In this document: positions 42,454 through 51,684 of the stretch, one piece after another
Layout: every line of letters starts with the position of its first letter
Numbering within the stretch: position 1 is the first letter of the stretch
Notes under the pieces: generated by a model
Told to the model about the DNA's origin: nothing
The model's input: only the letters and a program-made list of their open reading frames with translations
Databases searched by the model: none
Source of the DNA: Candidatus Defluviibacillus avedoerensis
Lineage (GTDB): Bacteria; Pseudomonadota; Gammaproteobacteria; Burkholderiales; Burkholderiaceae_C
DNA: 64,000 nucleotides
Assembly: GCA_016703665.1 (NCBI GenBank)
Contig: JADJBS010000002.1
Span: forward strand, 248,001-312,000
Direction of reading: 5' to 3'
Program-made: the position numbers and the translations under genes

Positions 42454-43494
42454 TCACGCCAGCGCGCTTTCAAAGCGGTCAAAACCCGCCATCAGCTGCG
42501 CGATGGTTTCTTCGCTGAGGTAGTGATCGACCCGTTCGCGCACATGGGCAACCAGCGCTGAATCGCTGCGGGCTTGAGACCAGTCTTCGCCCACGGGCAG
42601 GCCACTGGTTTGCTGGCCTGACAACACCCGCCACTTGGCGCACCAGGTCAGAGACCACAGGCCCATGGCTCGGCGTAAAGTCCCGTGCCAGGGCAGGGCT
42701 GCCGATGCCAGCAAGGGGCCTACTGCGCGGCCCCAGGTGGCATAGGCGTTCAGCACGCTTGCATCGCTCAGCACGGCGTGGCTGGCCACGTCCCAGGTGG
42801 TCGACGTGTAGAGCGTGGCGTGAGCCAGGTCCAGGCCCGGGTAGCTGTAGCGGCACTTTTCCAGATCAACCAGCACGGCTTGTCCACTTGGGCGCACGAT
42901 GAAGTTGCCTGGGTGGCCATCAAATGCAATCAGCGCGATAGGTGGGCGATGTTGCACGCTAAGGCGCTCGCGCAGGTCAGACAGCGCTGCTTCAATCAAG
43001 CGCAGTGCTGAGGGCATCAAATCCGCCTTTGGCAGGTATTGCGCCTGGGTGGCGATCTCTTGTACCAGTGCCAGGGCAGGGTCTGCGCTGTGTTGCAGAG
43101 GGGCACGGGCAGCAAGGTCTGGCACGGGCAAGGCATGCAGGGCTGCCAGCGCCTGGATCAGGGCGGGGAGTTGGTCTGGCAACACGGCGGGGGTGCCCAC
43201 AATGTCCTCTACCAGCAAAGCGCCCCATGGCAGCAGCGAGTCGGGTGCCAGGGTGACCACCAGTTGCGGCGTGTGGCCTGAAGGTGCCGCGCGTTCAAAG
43301 CACGTTTTTTGGTAGGCCAGGTTGTCCGCTGCGCCAAGCCGCATCTGGCTTTGCTTGGGAATGCGGGCCAGCACGCCGGTGCCCACCAGCCGCACATGAT
43401 CGTGGGCCAAGCCTTTGTCGGGCAGGCGCGCCAAACGAGCGGTTGACCCGGCTGCAAATACCTCTTGCAAGCGGTGCTGCAAGGCGGTTAACAA
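42454..43494 (-). CDS. Aminoglycoside/choline-type phosphotransferase family protein
   Basis: A 346-residue APH-fold kinase-like protein with ALIAFDGHPGNFIV (the catalytic loop, with DGHPGN replacing HGDxxxxN) and VLVDLEKCRY (the Mg-binding DxE). The substrate is unknown; relatives phosphorylate choline, sugars or small alcohols. It is upstream of the glycosyltransferase-nucleoside hydrolase pair by 28 bases on the same strand. The best start is TTG at 43494; no ATG lies near. The three genes form one unit of unknown pathway. Confidence 0.72.
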   Translation of the reverse strand: MLTALQHRLQEVFAAGSTARLARLPDKGLAHDHVRLVGTGVLARIPKQSQMRLGAADNLAYQKTCFERAAPSGHTPQLVVTLAPDSLLPWGALLVEDIVGTPAVLPDQLPALIQALAALHALPVPDLAARAPLQHSADPALALVQEIATQAQYLPKADLMPSALRLIEAALSDLRERLSVQHRPPIALIAFDGHPGNFIVRPSGQAVLVDLEKCRYSYPGLDLAHATLYTSTTWDVASHAVLSDASVLNAYATWGRAVGPLLASAALPWHGTLRRAMGLWSLTWCAKWRVLSGQQTSGLPVGEDWSQARSDSALVAHVRERVDHYLSEETIAQLMAGFDRFESALA

Positions 43495-43556
43495 GGGGTC
43501 TGAACCTGCATGCCGCCAGCCTACCCCCTGTGCATCGTGTGGCAGGGTGCAATCCT

Positions 43557-44267
43557 TCAGAAGGCGTATTTGAAGGTCAGGGCGAACCTTGAGGGTTTGT
43601 CGGGTGCACCGAACTGGCGGCCGACTGACAGGCCAACAAAGACGGTGTCGGGTACCAGCGTCAATTGCGTGGCCAGGTTCACCCAGGGGTGGGGCTCGCG
43701 GTCGTTGCCCAGTATTTCGACCATGGGGCGCAGCTTGATGCCGCCCATTTCGTAGTTGCCATATTCAGCGGCCAGTGCCCATCTGGTGCTGTGCTGCTGG
43801 ATCACGCGGTCATGCGAATGGGCGAGGTTGACGTGCACGGTCAGGTCCTCCGTCATCTCGCGGGTGTAGGCCAGGCCAATGTCGCTCAGGTCGTGGCTCC
43901 AGCGCCCATTGGCATTGCCCCAACCCAGGCCCCACGCAAGCACCATGGCGGCCTTGTCGTCTGCAGACTTCCACACGCGGGTTTTTCCACCCAGCGCGCG
44001 GGCGCGGCTGCTTCGACCGCCGGCCTTGGCAAATTCAAAGGCCGCAGCCACCTGGCTTTGAAAACCAATCCCGCAGCCAAACTGGCCGATGTTGACGGTG
44101 GTGGTTTCGCCTCCCGCTCGCACACGCGCGTGCTCACCCTCGAGTTCGCAGGATTTGGCATCCAGGATGCCCGCATCTTCGGTTTGCAGTGGGCGTCCAG
44201 CCTGGGCACCCGTGGTACCCAGAATCAGCAGGACGGCAGCGAGCGTGAGTCGTGTGGTCTTGTTCAT
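43557..44267 (-). CDS. Predicted outer-membrane beta-barrel protein
   Basis: A 236-residue exported protein: signal peptide LTLAAVLLILGTTGAQA (about 6-22), then alternating hydrophobic beta-strands, an aromatic-rich body and a C-terminal Phe (LTFKYAF) typical of BamA-inserted barrels. LQTEDAGILDAKSCELEGEHA near the mature N-terminus resembles proteins of the MetA/phenol-degradation-associated family. Function unknown. It is divergent from the patatin gene. Confidence 0.7.
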   Translation of the reverse strand: MNKTTRLTLAAVLLILGTTGAQAGRPLQTEDAGILDAKSCELEGEHARVRAGGETTTVNIGQFGCGIGFQSQVAAAFEFAKAGGRSSRARALGGKTRVWKSADDKAAMVLAWGLGWGNANGRWSHDLSDIGLAYTREMTEDLTVHVNLAHSHDRVIQQHSTRWALAAEYGNYEMGGIKLRPMVEILGNDREPHPWVNLATQLTLVPDTVFVGLSVGRQFGAPDKPSRFALTFKYAF

Positions 44268-44368
44268 GATGAAGATGGTATCTAGTTCCACGCGGGCGCG
44301 CAGTGCCCGCCAGCGTAACCCTTTCGATACATTGGACATTTGGCTGGGCAAGGTTTCATAATGAAGCC

Positions 44369-45643
44369 ATGCATACCATCGCGCCTCCTTCTGCTTCTGC
44401 CGGACTGCTGTTAACCGGCGGTGGCGCGCGGGCTGCGTACCAGGTGGGCGTGCTGGAGGCCATTGCCGATATTCGCAAGCTGGCGGGGGCGAAGGATCAG
44501 CCCAACCCTCTGACCATCATCACCGGCACATCGGCAGGTGCCATCAACGCCGCAGCGCTGGCCTGCGGGGCAGATGACTTTGACGGCGCTGTTCGGCGGA
44601 TTGTGGATGTGTGGAAGAACTTCCATGCCGATCAGGTCTACAAGGCCGATTCCTTGAGCGTGCTGCGCACCGGTGCCAAGTGGATGACGCTGATGTCACT
44701 GGGTTGGGTTCTGGCCCGGTGGCGCCGGGTTAAACCGCGATCCTTGCTGAACAATGAGCCTCTGGAGGAGTTGCTCAAGCGCATGGTGCCCCTGGACAGG
44801 CTGCCTGAGCTGATTCGCGCGGGGCATGTGCAGGCGCTGGCAGTGACAGGGTCAAGCTACAGCTCGGGCGAACACATCACGTTCTTTGAAGGCGACAAAC
44901 GCCTGATGCCCTGGGTTCGCTCGCAGCGGCGGGCCGTGCGTGACCGCATCACGTATGAGCATTTGCTGGCTTCCAGCGCCATACCGTTTGTGTTTCCGGC
45001 CAAGCCCTTGCAGATCGACGGGCGAACCGAATACTTTGGCGACGGCTCCATGCGGCAGTCGGCACCTGTGGCTGCGGCGATTCACCTGGGGGCTGAAAAG
45101 GTGCTGGTGATTGGGGCAGGGCGCATGGCTGAGCCCCGAGTTTCACCGCAGACGCAGGATGCCAATGCCTATCCGTCGGTTGCGCAAATTGCCGGTCATG
45201 CGCTGGCCAGTATTTTTCTGGATTCGCTGGCGGTGGATGTAGAGCGGGTGCGCCGTATCAACCAGACCATGAAGCTGGTGCCCCCCGAGGCGCGGGCTGC
45301 CAGTTGCCTGCGGCCTGTCGAACTGCTGTTGATCTCACCGTCGCAACGGCTCGACACGGTAGCCTCACGCCACGTGGGGGATTTGCCCCCGGCTGTGCGG
45401 GCTTTGCTGGGCGGCGTGGGCGTGTCCAGCGCCAAGGCCGACATCAAGGGCTCAGCCCTGGCGAGCTACTTGCTGTTTGAGTCGAACTTTACCCGCGAGC
45501 TCATGGGCATGGGTTACGCCGATGCTGAGGCACAAAAAGCTGAAATCTGCCAGTTCTTCGGCTGGGAACTGCCAGCTCAGCAGCGGACTGAGTCTGTGCG
45601 GCCTGCCTGGATGGACAGGCGCAAAGACCCGCTGCGCCTGTAG
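44369..45643 (+). CDS. Patatin-like phospholipase family protein
   Basis: A 424-residue serine lipid acyl hydrolase: the oxyanion loop LLLTGGGARAAYQVGVLEAI (about 12), the nucleophile elbow GTSAGAINAAAL (Ser near 56) and the catalytic Asp in YFGDGSMRQ (about 236). It has no signal peptide, so it is cytosolic or secreted by another route. The substrate is probably phospholipid or neutral lipid. The ATG at 44369 fits; a start 66 bases upstream has no support. It is divergent from an outer-membrane protein gene. Confidence 0.88.
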   Translation: MHTIAPPSASAGLLLTGGGARAAYQVGVLEAIADIRKLAGAKDQPNPLTIITGTSAGAINAAALACGADDFDGAVRRIVDVWKNFHADQVYKADSLSVLRTGAKWMTLMSLGWVLARWRRVKPRSLLNNEPLEELLKRMVPLDRLPELIRAGHVQALAVTGSSYSSGEHITFFEGDKRLMPWVRSQRRAVRDRITYEHLLASSAIPFVFPAKPLQIDGRTEYFGDGSMRQSAPVAAAIHLGAEKVLVIGAGRMAEPRVSPQTQDANAYPSVAQIAGHALASIFLDSLAVDVERVRRINQTMKLVPPEARAASCLRPVELLLISPSQRLDTVASRHVGDLPPAVRALLGGVGVSSAKADIKGSALASYLLFESNFTRELMGMGYADAEAQKAEICQFFGWELPAQQRTESVRPAWMDRRKDPLRL

Positions 45644-45713
45644 CGTGCTCGCTGCTCGCTGCCCGCCGTCGCGGTTAAAGTGGCGTTCCAATTCACGATA
45701 AAAGGCGGCTCTC

Positions 45714-46157
45714 ATGGCAACAGGCACTGTTCGACTTCATCGCGTTCTACGCGCAAAACCCGAGCGGGTCTACCGTGCATTTCTGGAGGCTGATGCCATG
45801 ACCAAGTGGTTGCCACCCTATGGCTTCACCTGCAAGGTGCATCACATGGACGCCAAGGTGGGCGGCACGTTCAGAATGACGTTTGCCAACTTTGGCAGCG
45901 GTCAGGGGCACAGCTTCGGCGGGGAATACCTGGCGCTGGTGCCCTTTGAGACCATCCGCTACACCGACAAGTTTGATGACCCTAACCTGCCAGGCCAGAT
46001 GGAGGTGACTGTCACGCTCAAGCCAGTGCTTTGCGGCACCGAGCTTCAGGTGGTTCAAGAGGGCATTCCTGAGATCATTCCGGTAGAGATGTGCTACCTG
46101 GGTTGGCAGGAATCGCTGGAGCAATTGGCCAAGCTGGTAGAGCCAGAGATTCCCTGA
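45714..46157 (+). CDS. SRPBCC (AHSA1-type) family protein
   Basis: A 147-residue START-like lipid/ligand-binding fold with the Activator-of-Hsp90-homology pattern RVLRAKPERVYRAFLEADAMTKWLPP (about 8-33) and the closing GWQESLEQLAKLVEP helix. Ligand unknown. It lies 70 bases after the patatin gene and 12 bases before the DUF2164 gene. Confidence 0.82.
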   Translation: MATGTVRLHRVLRAKPERVYRAFLEADAMTKWLPPYGFTCKVHHMDAKVGGTFRMTFANFGSGQGHSFGGEYLALVPFETIRYTDKFDDPNLPGQMEVTVTLKPVLCGTELQVVQEGIPEIIPVEMCYLGWQESLEQLAKLVEPEIP

Positions 46158-46169
46158 TTCGAGGCAGTC

Positions 46170-46442
46170 ATGTCAATCGAGCTTCCCAAAGACGTGCGCC
46201 AGGAGGCCATCGCATCCATTGAACGCTACTTCCGCGAGAACATGGATGAGCCCATCGGCAACATTGCCGCTGGCGCCATGCTTGGTTTCTTCCTCGAGGA
46301 AATTGGGCCGGCTGTCTACAACAAGGCCGTTGCCGATGTCCAGGAGCGCCTGATGGGGCGGGTGCAGGAGCTGGATTACGAGGTGCATGAAGACGAGTTC
46401 CCGTATTGGCGCCGACGCCGTACCCCTGGCAAAGTGCTTTAA
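46170..46442 (+). CDS. DUF2164 family protein
   Basis: A 90-residue protein of the DUF2164 type: SIERYFRENMDEPIGNIAAGAMLGFFLEEIGPAVYNKAV and a basic tail. Function unknown; the family is widespread in proteobacteria. It sits in a row of plus-strand genes, 14 bases before the amidohydrolase. Confidence 0.8.
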   Translation: MSIELPKDVRQEAIASIERYFRENMDEPIGNIAAGAMLGFFLEEIGPAVYNKAVADVQERLMGRVQELDYEVHEDEFPYWRRRRTPGKVL

Positions 46443-46456
46443 CCCAAGGATTCACC

Positions 46457-48100
46457 ATGGAAGAGATCACGGTTTTTAAGGCCAAAGGCATTGTCACGAT
46501 GAATCCGTCGCGTCCGCGGGCCACGCACGTGGCGGTGCGGGACGGACGCATTTTGGGTGTAGGCGATCTGGCTGATGTGGCTGGCTGGGGCGCGTACCAG
46601 CTTGATACCCAGTTTGCTGACAAGGTGTTGATCCCTGGTCTGATTGAGGGGCACTCGCACTTGATGGCGGGCACCTTGTGGCGCTATGTGTACGTGGGCT
46701 ATTTCGACCGGGTGGACCCCGATAACCGCGTGGTTTCCGGTGCCAAAACGCTGGATGCCGTGGTGGCCGCACTGGCCAAGGCTGCTGCGATGGACCCGCA
46801 CAGCCAGGCGCCCATAGTCGGCTGGGGATTTGATCCGATTTACTTTGGCGACCAGCGTTGCGCCAAGCATGACCTGGACCGGGTCAGTGTGACACGACCT
46901 GTTGGGGTACTGCATGCCAGCGGCCATATTCTGAACGCCAACTCGCGCGCGTTGGAGCTTGCAGGTTTTTTGCGGGTTGGCATTGAGCACCCAGGCTTTC
47001 CGCTGGGGTCAGACGGCTTGCCGACGGGTGAGTTGAAGGGGCCGGAAGCCATGATGCCGGTCGCTGGCCATGTGGGCCTGGACCGTTCTTTCCTGAGTGG
47101 CGACGAGGCAGGTATCCGGGCTTTCGGCAAGCTGTGTGTGCGCGCTGGGGTCACCACGGCCACCGACCTGGCCGCCACCTTGGGCGACGATGAAATTGCC
47201 ACCCAGTTGCGCATCACCAATGAGGTGACCTACCCGGTACGCATCGTGCCCTTGCTGCGTTTGATGGGCATGAAGCCCAGTGACGCAGTCGAGCGTGCCG
47301 TGGCGCTTAAGGCTCGCGGGGCAGAAAACCTGCGCCTGGGGCGTATCAAGATCGTGGCAGACGGCTCTATCCAGGGTTTCTCTGCCCGCATGCGTTGGCC
47401 TGGGTATTTCAACGGCGCGCCCAATGGTCTTTGGTATACCGCCCCCGAGGCGATCCGCGAGTGCTATGCCCTTGCGCTGGCGCATGGCGTGCAGGTGCAT
47501 ACCCATACCAATGGCGACGAGGCGACCGACCTGGCGCTGGACTGTATGCAGCAGGCGTTGACGGCCCACAACCCGCCAGATCATCGTTTTATCCTGCAGC
47601 ACTGCCAACTGGCCGATGCGGCCCAGTTCAGTCGCATCAAGGCCCTTGGCATGGGTGTGAATCTGTTTGCCAACCACACCTATTACTGGGGTGAACAGCA
47701 CCGTGCCGTCACTGTAGGGCCAGAGCGCGCCGAACGCATGAATGCCTGCCGCAGTGCGCTGGACGCAGGTGTGGGGATGTCGATTCACTCGGATGCCCCC
47801 ATCACGCCGCTGGCGCCGTTGTTTACCGCTTGGTGTGCCGTCAACCGGCGCACGGCAGATGGGCGACTGCTGGGCGCACCTGAGTGCATCAGCGTGGCAG
47901 AGGCACTGCACGCGGTCACACTGGGTGCGGCATGGTCGCTGCACCTGGACAGCGAGCTTGGCTCGATTGAATGCGGCAAGCGCGCAGACTTCTGCGTGCT
48001 GGATGCTGACCCGCTGGCTGCAGCCCCCGATGCGCTGAAAGACGTGGGCATCTGGGGTACGGTTCAAGGTGGGCGAGTCTTCAAAGCGCCCAGCGTTTGA
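46457..48100 (+). CDS. Amidohydrolase family protein (YtcJ/amidohydrolase_3 type)
   Basis: A 547-residue metal-dependent hydrolase with the metal His motif PGLIEGHSHLM (about 60-70), the Lys/Asp of LGRIKIVADGSIQGFSARM, QVHTHTNGDEAT and the distal Asp in MSIHSDAPITPL. This is the amidohydrolase-3 family (YtcJ-like); the natural substrate is unknown. ATG at 46457. It overlaps the CobW gene by one base. Confidence 0.88.
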   Translation: MEEITVFKAKGIVTMNPSRPRATHVAVRDGRILGVGDLADVAGWGAYQLDTQFADKVLIPGLIEGHSHLMAGTLWRYVYVGYFDRVDPDNRVVSGAKTLDAVVAALAKAAAMDPHSQAPIVGWGFDPIYFGDQRCAKHDLDRVSVTRPVGVLHASGHILNANSRALELAGFLRVGIEHPGFPLGSDGLPTGELKGPEAMMPVAGHVGLDRSFLSGDEAGIRAFGKLCVRAGVTTATDLAATLGDDEIATQLRITNEVTYPVRIVPLLRLMGMKPSDAVERAVALKARGAENLRLGRIKIVADGSIQGFSARMRWPGYFNGAPNGLWYTAPEAIRECYALALAHGVQVHTHTNGDEATDLALDCMQQALTAHNPPDHRFILQHCQLADAAQFSRIKALGMGVNLFANHTYYWGEQHRAVTVGPERAERMNACRSALDAGVGMSIHSDAPITPLAPLFTAWCAVNRRTADGRLLGAPECISVAEALHAVTLGAAWSLHLDSELGSIECGKRADFCVLDADPLAAAPDALKDVGIWGTVQGGRVFKAPSV

Positions 48101-49041
48101 TGTTGCCGACTCTGGTGATCGGTGGCTACCTGGGGGCGGGCAAGACGACGCTGGTCAACCACCTTCTGCGTCATGCCAGCGGGCAAAGGATAGCGGTGCT
48201 GGTGAATGACTTTGGCGACATCAACATCGATGCGGACTTGATCCGCGGACAGTTTGGTGATGTTCTGGAGCTGTCCGGGGGCTGTGTTTGTTGCAGTTTT
48301 GGCGCTGACCTGGTGGGTGCCCTGATGAGGGTATCTGCACGGATACCTGCACCAGATGTTGTGCTGATTGAGACCAGTGGCGTGGCCATGCCGGCCGCTG
48401 TTGCGCGCAGCGCCCGGCTGGTACCGGGTTTAAGCGTGCTGGGTGTTGTGGCGGTGCTGGACGCGATGACCGTGCAGGCGCAGGCGCAAGACCGCTATGT
48501 GGGCGGCACGGTGATGCAGCAAATTCAAGAGGCAGATTTGCTGTTGCTGAATAAGGTGGATCTTTTATCTTCCGCTGAGTTGATCCAAACCCAAACTTGG
48601 TTGGCAGGCCTGAATACGACCGCATCCAGACTGGACACTTCGCAGTCTGCAGTGCCTCCCAGTTTCTGGAATTTGCTTGATGACCTCCGGACACCTGGTG
48701 GCGGTGGCTGGACGTCGGACGGCCGCCTGAGGCGACCCCCCATGCAAGACGCGGCGACCCAGTTTGAAACCCGGTCTTTTCAGCTACTGACTGGCGTGGA
48801 TGTTCATGCTTTGAAGGCTGAGTTGGACGGCCAAGTGCATGTGCTGCGCGCCAAGGGTTGGGTCGAGGATGCAGTGGGCACCTCTTGGTTGCTACAAAAG
48901 GTGGGTTCACTTTGTACGCTGACACCTGCAGATGCAGCGCGGGCAGGCAAGGCGGCGGGTCAGTTGGTGGTGATCTCGCTTAAGGGCGAAATGCCCGACG
49001 GCTTGCTTTCAAATTGGAGCACTAGCACCACGCTCAGGTAA
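48100..49041 (+). CDS. CobW/P47K family GTPase (metal chaperone)
   Basis: A 313-residue GTPase with Walker A GGYLGAGKTTLVNHLLR (about 8-24), the metal-binding CxCC in LSGGCVCCSFGADL (about 60), Walker B-like VVLIETSGVAMP, NKVD guanine motif and a C-terminal CobW_C domain (GTSWLLQKVG). Such proteins load zinc or cobalt into client enzymes. It overlaps the amidohydrolase stop (TGATG), so the amidohydrolase may be its metal client. The gene ends 55 bases before the ppk1 start. Confidence 0.9.
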   Translation: MLPTLVIGGYLGAGKTTLVNHLLRHASGQRIAVLVNDFGDINIDADLIRGQFGDVLELSGGCVCCSFGADLVGALMRVSARIPAPDVVLIETSGVAMPAAVARSARLVPGLSVLGVVAVLDAMTVQAQAQDRYVGGTVMQQIQEADLLLLNKVDLLSSAELIQTQTWLAGLNTTASRLDTSQSAVPPSFWNLLDDLRTPGGGGWTSDGRLRRPPMQDAATQFETRSFQLLTGVDVHALKAELDGQVHVLRAKGWVEDAVGTSWLLQKVGSLCTLTPADAARAGKAAGQLVVISLKGEMPDGLLSNWSTSTTLR

Positions 49042-49060
49042 TTGCAGGGCGCCTGCAGGT

Positions 49061-49078
49061 TTGACACAAAAATGTCAC
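49061..49078 (+). promoter_or_regulatory. Pho box upstream of ppk1
   Basis: TTGACACAAAAATGTCAC has two TG(T/A)CAC half-sites 11 bp apart (49061-49067 and 49072-49078), 13-14 of 18 matches to CTGTCATAAATCTGTCAY. A weaker CTGAAAC half-site follows at 49083. It is just upstream of the likely ppk1 start, and CATACT at 49089 could be the -10. Confidence 0.6.
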
Positions 49079-49096
49079 AGTACTGAAACATACTGT

Positions 49097-51208
49097 GTGA
49101 AATTTGCCCAACCTGGAAATCCTGACACTTTGCTGCCTGATATCAAACTGCTTGACCGTGACCACAGCATCCTGGCCTTCAATGAGCGGGTATTTGACTG
49201 GGCTTGTCGTAACGACGTTCCTTTGCTGGAGCGTCTGAGGTACCTTTGCATTGTGTCGTCCAACATGGACGAGTTTTTCGAGGTGCGTGCAGAGCCACAT
49301 GTCAGTGCCTGGCAGGCTAAAGAGGCGCACGGCGCTTATTCCACGGCCTCGTTCACGGCCTTGTCTGCCAAAGCCCATGCGCTGGTTGACCGCCAGTACG
49401 CCCTGTACAACGACGAACTGATGCCCGCGTTTGAGAGGGAAGGTATCCGCATCATCTCCCACGGTGAGCGCAATTCCGCCCAGCGCCAATGGGTCAAGGC
49501 TTATTTTCAGCGCGAAGTCAGGCCATTGCTTGTGCCCGTGAGCCTGGACCCGTCTCACCCGTTTCCCCAGGTTGCTAACAAGTCACTGAACTTCATTGTG
49601 CAACTCAGCGGTCATGACGCCTTTGGCCGCGAGAACGAAATCGCCATTGTCAAGGTGCCGCGCGTTCTTCCGCGTTTTATTCGCTTGCCCGCCAAGGTGT
49701 CTGGTAAGCAAACCTTGCTGGTGTCTTTGTCCAGCGTGATCAGGGCCCACTTGGTCGATTTGTTTCCAGGGCGCGGCGTAGGGCAGTTTTCGCAATTTCG
49801 GGTGACACGTCATTCGGATCTGGCGGTTGACGAAGAAGATGTCCAGAATCTTCGTACCGCCTTGCGGCAGGGCCTGGAGCAGCGCCACTATGGTCAGGCC
49901 GTTCGGCTTGAGGTGTCTGCCGGTTGCTCGGAGCGCTTGTCTGGCTTCTTGTTGACCCAGTTCAATTTGCCTGAGCTGGCCCTTTACCGCGTGCACGGCC
50001 CCGTCAACTTGGTGCGGCTGACTCAGTTGCTGGACTTGGTGGACCAGCGCGAGACAGCGCACTTACGCTTTGTGCCTTACATGGCGGGTTACCCTGCGCA
50101 GTTGCGCCAGGGGCAGTCCATCTTCGAGCGCCTTCAATTGGGTGATGTGCTGATTCACCAACCCTTTGAGCGATTTGACGGTGTACTGGATTTCCTGCAA
50201 GAGGCTGCGAACGACCCCAAGGTCCTTGCCATCAAGCAGACTATTTACCGCACGGGTTCCCATTCCGAGATGATGGATTTGCTCCGTCAGGCGGTGCGAA
50301 ACGGCAAAGAGGTCACGGCGGTGGTGGAACTCAAGGCGCGTTTTGACGAGGAAGCCAACATCAATTGGGCTGAGCGACTGGAGTCTGTCGGGGCGCAGGT
50401 TGTTTACGGCGTGGTCGGGCTCAAGACGCATGCCAAGATGCTGCTGGTCACCCGGCGTGAGGGGCAGGCACTGCGCCGTTATGGCCATTTGTCCACCGGT
50501 AACTACAACCCTGGCACGGCGCGGCTCTATACCGACATCAGCCACCTGACGGCGGATCGCCAGCTGACTGCCGAGATGGACCATGTCTTTACGCATCTCG
50601 CGAGCCAGAACCGCCTGCCCAGGTTGCAGCAGCTGATGCTGGCGCCTTTTCAGCTCCACCGCAAATTGATTGAGAAGCTGGATGCTTTGGGTGCGGCTGC
50701 AGCCAAGGGCAAAAGCACCCGTGTGGTTGCGAAGATGAACGCACTGACCGACGATGGCCTGGTGGCAGCCTTGATCAGGGCAGGCCAGCAAGGTGTCAAG
50801 ATCGATCTGATTGTTCGTGGCGCCTGCACGTTGCCAGCGCAGATGCCTGGGCAAACGCACAACATCCACGTGCGATCCGTGATTGGGCGTTTCCTAGAGC
50901 ATTCTCGGGTGTTTTACTTCCGGTGTGGTGATCAGGACGAACTGTACTTGTCCAGCGCCGACTGGATGAACCGGAACATGATGCGCCGAGTCGAAATTTC
51001 ATGGCCCGTGACAGACCCCGTGCTTCGCCAGCGTCTGGTGGATGAATGCTTGGTGGCCTACCTGCACGACACCCAAGACGCCTGGCACTTGATGCCCGGA
51101 GGTGAGTACGTTTCCGACAGGCGGGCAGTGCCAAGAGAGCAAGCACGGCACGGGGCTCAGGCAGCCCTCATGGTGCGCTACGGCGAATCAACCCACCGAA
51201 AGACCTGA
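49097..51208 (+). CDS. ppk1: Polyphosphate kinase 1
   Basis: PPK1 reversibly polymerises the gamma phosphate of ATP into polyphosphate. The 703-residue protein has the N-terminal domain (LLDRDHSILAFNERV), the head with NNxDEF-type SSNMDEFFEVR, and the two catalytic His regions: VVYGVVGLKTHAKMLLV (autophosphorylated His near 450) and the C-terminal FLEHSRVFYFRCGDQDELY. Start codons GTG 49097 and TTG 49130 are both possible; the Pho box and its -10 sit close to the first. It is followed by sixA after 2 bases. Confidence 0.94.
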   Translation: MKFAQPGNPDTLLPDIKLLDRDHSILAFNERVFDWACRNDVPLLERLRYLCIVSSNMDEFFEVRAEPHVSAWQAKEAHGAYSTASFTALSAKAHALVDRQYALYNDELMPAFEREGIRIISHGERNSAQRQWVKAYFQREVRPLLVPVSLDPSHPFPQVANKSLNFIVQLSGHDAFGRENEIAIVKVPRVLPRFIRLPAKVSGKQTLLVSLSSVIRAHLVDLFPGRGVGQFSQFRVTRHSDLAVDEEDVQNLRTALRQGLEQRHYGQAVRLEVSAGCSERLSGFLLTQFNLPELALYRVHGPVNLVRLTQLLDLVDQRETAHLRFVPYMAGYPAQLRQGQSIFERLQLGDVLIHQPFERFDGVLDFLQEAANDPKVLAIKQTIYRTGSHSEMMDLLRQAVRNGKEVTAVVELKARFDEEANINWAERLESVGAQVVYGVVGLKTHAKMLLVTRREGQALRRYGHLSTGNYNPGTARLYTDISHLTADRQLTAEMDHVFTHLASQNRLPRLQQLMLAPFQLHRKLIEKLDALGAAAAKGKSTRVVAKMNALTDDGLVAALIRAGQQGVKIDLIVRGACTLPAQMPGQTHNIHVRSVIGRFLEHSRVFYFRCGDQDELYLSSADWMNRNMMRRVEISWPVTDPVLRQRLVDECLVAYLHDTQDAWHLMPGGEYVSDRRAVPREQARHGAQAALMVRYGESTHRKT

Positions 51209-51210
51209 AC

Positions 51211-51684
51211 ATGGATCTGATTTTGTGGCGGCATGCAGAGGCCAGAGATGGTGAAGGCGCCCTTGCGGGAAGCAAACTGGACATGGCGCGTGAACTCACT
51301 GTGCGTGGCGAGCGCCAGGCGCGCCGCATGGCCCAGTGGTTGGACAGGCAGCTTGTTGACACTGCCAGGGTGTACACCAGTCCGGCAGTGCGCGCAGAGC
51401 GCACGGCGCATGCGCTGAACAGAAAATACAAGGTCACGGATGAGCTTGCACCGCTGGCCACGCCCCAGCAGCTGTTAAGCCTTGCACAGTGGCCGGAGGG
51501 CAAGAGCACCGTGCTGTTGATTGGTCATCAGCCCACACTGGGCATGACCATTGCGCGGCTGTTGAACCTGTCCGATGAACAGTGTGCCGTGCGCAAAGGG
51601 TCATTATGGTGGCTGCGCTGCAAAGAGCGCGAAGGCAGCTTGCACACACAACTGATGGCGGTGCAGGCGCCCGACTTTCTTTAG
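51211..51684 (+). CDS. sixA: Phosphohistidine phosphatase SixA
   Basis: A small histidine phosphatase of 157 residues with the RHG-type motif LILWRHAEARDG (residue 3), TSPAVRAERTAHAL and LIGHQPTLGM with the second His. SixA removes phosphate from His-phosphorylated proteins (ArcB or the nitrogen PTS in E. coli). Being coupled to ppk1 (2-base gap) is common in betaproteobacteria and hints at a role in phosphate signalling. Its end overlaps the convergent Lys-rich gene by four bases. Confidence 0.9.
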   Translation: MDLILWRHAEARDGEGALAGSKLDMARELTVRGERQARRMAQWLDRQLVDTARVYTSPAVRAERTAHALNRKYKVTDELAPLATPQQLLSLAQWPEGKSTVLLIGHQPTLGMTIARLLNLSDEQCAVRKGSLWWLRCKEREGSLHTQLMAVQAPDFL

